The position numbers and the translations under genes were made by a program. Shown here piece by piece: positions 60,877-64,000 of a DNA stretch of 64,000 nt. The notes under the pieces were generated by a model. That model was not told the origin of the DNA. It did not search any database and saw only the letters and a program-made list of their open reading frames with translations. Within the stretch, counting starts at the first letter, position 1; every line of letters begins with the position of its first letter. Origin of the DNA: Eledone cirrhosa (taxonomy: Eukaryota > Mollusca > Cephalopoda > Octopoda > Eledonidae); assembly GCA_964016885.1 (NCBI GenBank), contig OZ024742.1, forward strand, positions 12,842,311 through 12,906,310, read 5' to 3'.

Positions 60877-60933
60877 GTTACCCACTCTACTACCCAGTAT
60901 CGAGTACTCTGGTTCCTTACCACACTTCCTTTG

Positions 60934-60934
<1 letters not shown>
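60877..60934. other. Spacer
   Basis: Short unique stretch between FB2 and the TA/GT tract. It includes CTGGTTCCTTACC, weakly like GGGTTCCTCTTAAC in the FB1 outer arm. Confidence 0.35.
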
Positions 60935-60975
<41 letters not shown>

Positions 60976-61003
60976 ATGTGTGGGTGTGAGTGTGTGTGTG
61001 TGT

Positions 61004-61092
<89 letters not shown>
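60935..61092. repeat. (TA)n(GT)n microsatellite
   Basis: TA to about 60,969, then GT with early GGGTGTGAG interruptions, then pure GT to 61,091. Confidence 0.97.
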
Positions 61093-61093
<1 letters not shown>

Positions 61094-61157
61094 AGCGAAA
61101 CAATTGTAACACAATACATTGAATTCAGATCCTTCACTAATTTTTCGTTTTCTATTC

Positions 61158-61219
61158 TATATATATATATGCGTGTGTATGTATGTGTGTACGTATGTGT
61201 GTGTGTATATATATGTGTC

Positions 61220-61252
<33 letters not shown>

Positions 61253-61297
61253 GTGTCTGTGTGTGTATGTGTGTGTGTGTATGTGTGTGTGTATTTC
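61158..61297. repeat. Mixed TA/GT microsatellite
   Basis: Alternating short TA and GT runs. TATATATGTGTCTGTGTGTG occurs twice (about 61,207 and 61,242), indicating a local duplication. Confidence 0.93.
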
Positions 61298-61437
61298 AAC
61301 CTTTCCTCCAACTCTTATAGCTAACAACATTACTAAGAAGAACATGTCTGCCCCCCCCTCTCTTTACCCAACTATTCATATCCGGATACAAACATTTCAC
61401 TGCCAGCCTCGCAATATACATTCTAGGTACTAGGGTA
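61298..61437. other. Spacer, no gene
   Basis: Unique sequence with a CCCCCCC run near 61,353. No element recognised. Confidence 0.4.
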
Positions 61438-62668
61438 GTGGGTGGTGGGGAGGGGGTATACCTGTGGGTGGTGGGGAAGGGGGTATACCTGTTGGATGGG
61501 GAGGAGGGAGGTATACCTGTTGGGTGGTGGGGAAGGGGGTATACCTGTTGGATGGGGAGGAGGGAGGTATACCTGTTGGGTGGTGGGGAAGGGGGTATAC
61601 CTGTTGGGTGGTGGGGAAGGGGGTATACCTGTTGGGTGGTGGGGAAGGGGGTATACATGTTGGGTGGTGGGGAAGTGGGTATACCTGTTGGGTGGTGGGG
61701 GAGGGGGTATACCTGTTGGGTGGTGGGGGAGGAGGTATACCTGTTAGGTGGTGGGGAAGGAGGTATACCTGTTGGTGGTGGGGAAGGGGGTATACCTGTT
61801 GGGTGGTGGGGAAGGGAGTATACCTGTTGGGTGGTGGGGGAGGGGGTATACCTGTTGGGTGGTGGGGAAGGGGGTATACCTGTTGGGTGGGGAGGAGGGA
61901 GGTTTACCTGTTGGGTGGTGGGGAAGGGGGTATACCTGTTGGCTGGGGAGGAGGGAGGTTTACCTATTGGGTGGTGGGGGAGGGGGTATACCTGTTGGGT
62001 GGTGGGGAAGGGGGTATACCTGTTGGGTGGTGAGGGAGGGGGTATACCTGTTGGGTGGTGGGGAAGGGGTATACCTGTTGGGTGGTGGGGGAGGGGGTAT
62101 ACCTGTTGGGTGGTGGAGGAGGGGGTATACCTGTTGGGTGGTGGGGGAGGGGGTATACCTGTTGGCTGGGGAGGAGGGAGGTTTACCTGTTGGGTGGTGG
62201 GGAAGGGGGTATACCTGTTGGGTGGTGGGGAAGGGGGTATACCTGTTGGGTGGTGGGGAAGGGGGTATACCTGTTGGGTGGTGGGGAAGGGGGTATACCT
62301 GTTGGGTGGTGGGGAAGGGGGTATACCTGTTGGGTGGTGGGGAAGGGGGTATACCTGTTGGGTGGTGGGGAAGGGGGTATACCTGTTGGGTGGTGGGGAA
62401 GGGGGTATACCTGTTGGGTGGGGAGGAGGGAGGTTTACCTGTTGGGTGGTGGGGCAGGGGGGTATACCTGTTGGCTGGGGAGGAGGGAGGTTTACCTGTT
62501 GGGTGGTGGGGAAGGGGGTATACCTGTTGGGTGGGGAGGAGGGAGGTTTACCTGTTGGGTGGTGGGGCAGGGGGTATACCTGTTGGCTGGGGAGGAGGGA
62601 GGTTTACCTGTTGGGTGATGGGGAAGGGGGTATACCTGTTGGGTGGGGAGGAGGGAGGTTTACCTGTG
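61438..62668. repeat. G-rich 28-bp minisatellite with GTATACC
   Basis: About 44 units of 28 bp. Type A carries GGTGGTGGGGAAGGGGGTAT then ACCTGTTG. Type B carries GGTGGGGAGGAGGGAGGTTT then ACCTGTTG. Period checked from TATACC at 62,238 and 62,266. All plus-strand frames are open for long distances (up to 441 codons, GGGEGGIPVGW-like) because the units lack stops and 28 bp rotates the frame. Not coding on this evidence. Each unit has several G-runs, all on the plus strand. Confidence 0.95.
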
Positions 62669-62719
62669 GCTTGGATCTCTCTACCTATCTCTCTCTATCT
62701 CTAGCCTTATCTTCATACA

Positions 62720-63121
62720 TAAAGTTGTATTCCTGTTTGTTTGTTCACGAACTCCTCCTATAGTTTTGGAGATAGACCCCCATAACCATATATATTCTGA
62801 AACTACATTGCCCAGGGTACTTGGATAAGTATATTTTATTTTAATCAAAGGGTTCCCCGGGGGCACAAACCCCCGCTGAAAATGTTTTCCCTTCGATTTA
62901 TATGAAATTTAAACCATAGGTAAATGACAAGATATGATGCCTATTCACAAAATTTCAGCAAATTTCAATAATATAAAGACATTCATGCATTACATTTTAC
63001 ATTGAGTAATACTGAAATGCAGAGTTTTTCTCCATAAATTATGTCACTGATTTAAAATCATTCATCATTTTCTTACAAAAATAATGTGTGAAACGCAGCA
63101 AGGCGCGGGTAATTCGGCTAG
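62720..63121 (+). mobile_element. Possible Helitron-like non-autonomous element
   Basis: The right end GGCGCGGGTAATTCGGCTAG is followed by T: CTAG is a CTRR-type terminus with the A/T target expected of Helitrons. The left part has GTTTGTTTGTTCACGAACTC, a sequence style common near Helitron 5' regions. An internal perfect hairpin CGGGGG-CACAAA-CCCCCG is at 62,858-62,875. The usual short hairpin just before CTRR is poorly formed here and the 5' TC end is not located. It could also be the 3' end of another non-autonomous element. Confidence 0.35.
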
Positions 63122-63130
63122 TATATATAT

Positions 63131-63193
<63 letters not shown>

Positions 63194-63220
63194 TGTGTAT
63201 ATGTGTGTATATGTGTGTAT
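63122..63220. repeat. (TA)n/(CA)n microsatellite
   Basis: TA, a short CA run, a long TA run to about 63,191, then GTGTGTATAT units. Confidence 0.95.
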
Positions 63221-63235
63221 ACCTGTGCCTCAGAT

Positions 63236-63385
63236 CACTCTCTCTCTCTCTCTCTCTCGCTCTCTCCATCTCTATCTCTCTCTAATTATATATATGTGTG
63301 GGGAATATACCTGTGTCTCTCTCTTGCTCACTTGCACTCTTTCTTTCTCTCTTTCACTCCCCCTTTCTCTCTCTAACTCTCTCTA
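63236..63385. repeat. (CT)n-rich tract
   Basis: Two CT/CTCTTT runs separated by TATATATGTGTGGGGAATAT. Open frames over it are Ser/Leu artefacts. Confidence 0.9.
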
Positions 63386-63785
63386 TCCTTATATATGTGA
63401 GTGTCTGTGTGTGTGGGAATGCATATGCACATATTTGTCTATTTAAACATATACATATGAAAGTCTGTGTGTGTGTGTATGCATGTATGTCTGGGTGTGT
63501 TTGTGTGTATTAGTGTATGTGTTCATATTTGTCCATACTCTTTGATGAACAGAGTAGAGATTGTGATACCGGAAGTCGTTGGCATGTAGTTACCATCCAG
63601 TGAAGATCTATACCTCCAGTAGGGGAACACGTGTGTGTGTGTGTGTCTGTCTGTGTGTTGCTATAGAACATATTACATTAAAACAGCCCTTTTTATCTCA
63701 CCCGAATTAAGATACAGTGAATATCATATTTTGGTGCAGATTTAAAAGATGCGGAAACAGGAAAAGAATAAACAAGGATAAACAA
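63386..63785. other. Intergenic with short GT runs, no gene
   Basis: GT runs near 63,400, 63,465 and 63,632. The remaining unique sequence (about 63,530-63,625 and 63,660-63,780) shows no recognised element. Confidence 0.45.
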
Positions 63786-63788
63786 TTT

Positions 63789-63819
<31 letters not shown>

Positions 63820-63912
63820 GTGAGTGTGTGTGTCTCTGTGTCTGTGTCTGTGTCTGTGTCTGTGTGTTTGTGTGTTTGTGTGTGTGTGTGTTTGTTTGTG
63901 GGTGTGTTTGTG

Positions 63913-64000
<88 letters not shown>
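63786..64000. repeat. (GT)n with TGTGTC and TTTG variants, runs off the window
   Basis: GT with (TGTGTC)5 near 63,834-63,863, GTTT interruptions, then pure TG from about 63,930 to the window edge. Its right end is not seen. Confidence 0.97.

Noticed and set aside
61438..62763. 441-codon Gly/Tyr/Trp-rich plus ORF and overlapping ORFs in other frames
   Set aside because: The G-rich 28-bp minisatellite has no stops on this strand; every frame is open.

Overview
This 64 kb window is repeat-dominated, intergenic or heterochromatin-like animal DNA with no intact host gene. Organism: many copies of a tRNA-derived SINE with the body motif (GAGTTCAAATCC, then GAGGT(T/C)RACTTTGCCTTTC, then GTCGATAAAATAAAGTACC, then TTGCTGGCCTTGTGCC) match the coleoid cephalopod SINEs described in squid and octopus. 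With the abundance of (CA)n/(TA)n microsatellites, this points to a cephalopod, probably an octopod. The species cannot be fixed from the sequence.

Layout. (1) 1-40,570: one uninterrupted AT-rich satellite with a 38-bp monomer, roughly 1,070 copies, entering from the left edge. It has two compositional domains (switch near 19.1-19.3 kb) and nested higher-order duplications (about 1.9-2.4 kb in the left domain; 2,572 bp, 4,731 bp and 4,997 bp offsets in the right domain). No reading frame longer than about 60 codons is open across it. (2) 40,571-46,100: SINEs and SINE fragments, a mariner-like MITE, an 18/19-bp minisatellite and a possible retroelement relic. Two SINEs have perfect 11-12 bp target-site duplications. 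(3) 46,117-49,192: an (ACT)n tract, a 28-bp minisatellite and CA/TA microsatellites. (4) 49,390-52,310: the 3' end of a non-LTR retrotransposon, then a 2,576-bp Penelope-like element (PLE) with perfect 117-bp inverted terminal repeats. The PLE holds a broken RT plus GIY-YIG endonuclease frame and a candidate hammerhead ribozyme in its 3' UTR. (5) 52,311-58,660: more SINEs, two divergent copies of a retroelement RT C-terminus in head-to-head orientation, a foldback element, two copies of a mariner-like MITE, and a SINE with a minisatellite grown inside it. (6) 58,656-64,000: a 21-bp minisatellite open on both strands, a second foldback element of the same family, a G-rich 28-bp minisatellite with strong G-quadruplex potential, a possible Helitron-like 3' end, and long GT tracts to the window edge.

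How the parts work together: nothing here forms an operon or pathway. The coding sequence is all retroelement-derived and disabled. The SINEs carry tRNA-like pol III boxes and would need an RT in trans. The PLE is the most complete and informative element. Long open frames elsewhere (poly-Thr, HISTCY, NSTPSPF, GGGEGGIPVGW) are products of tandem repeats, not genes.
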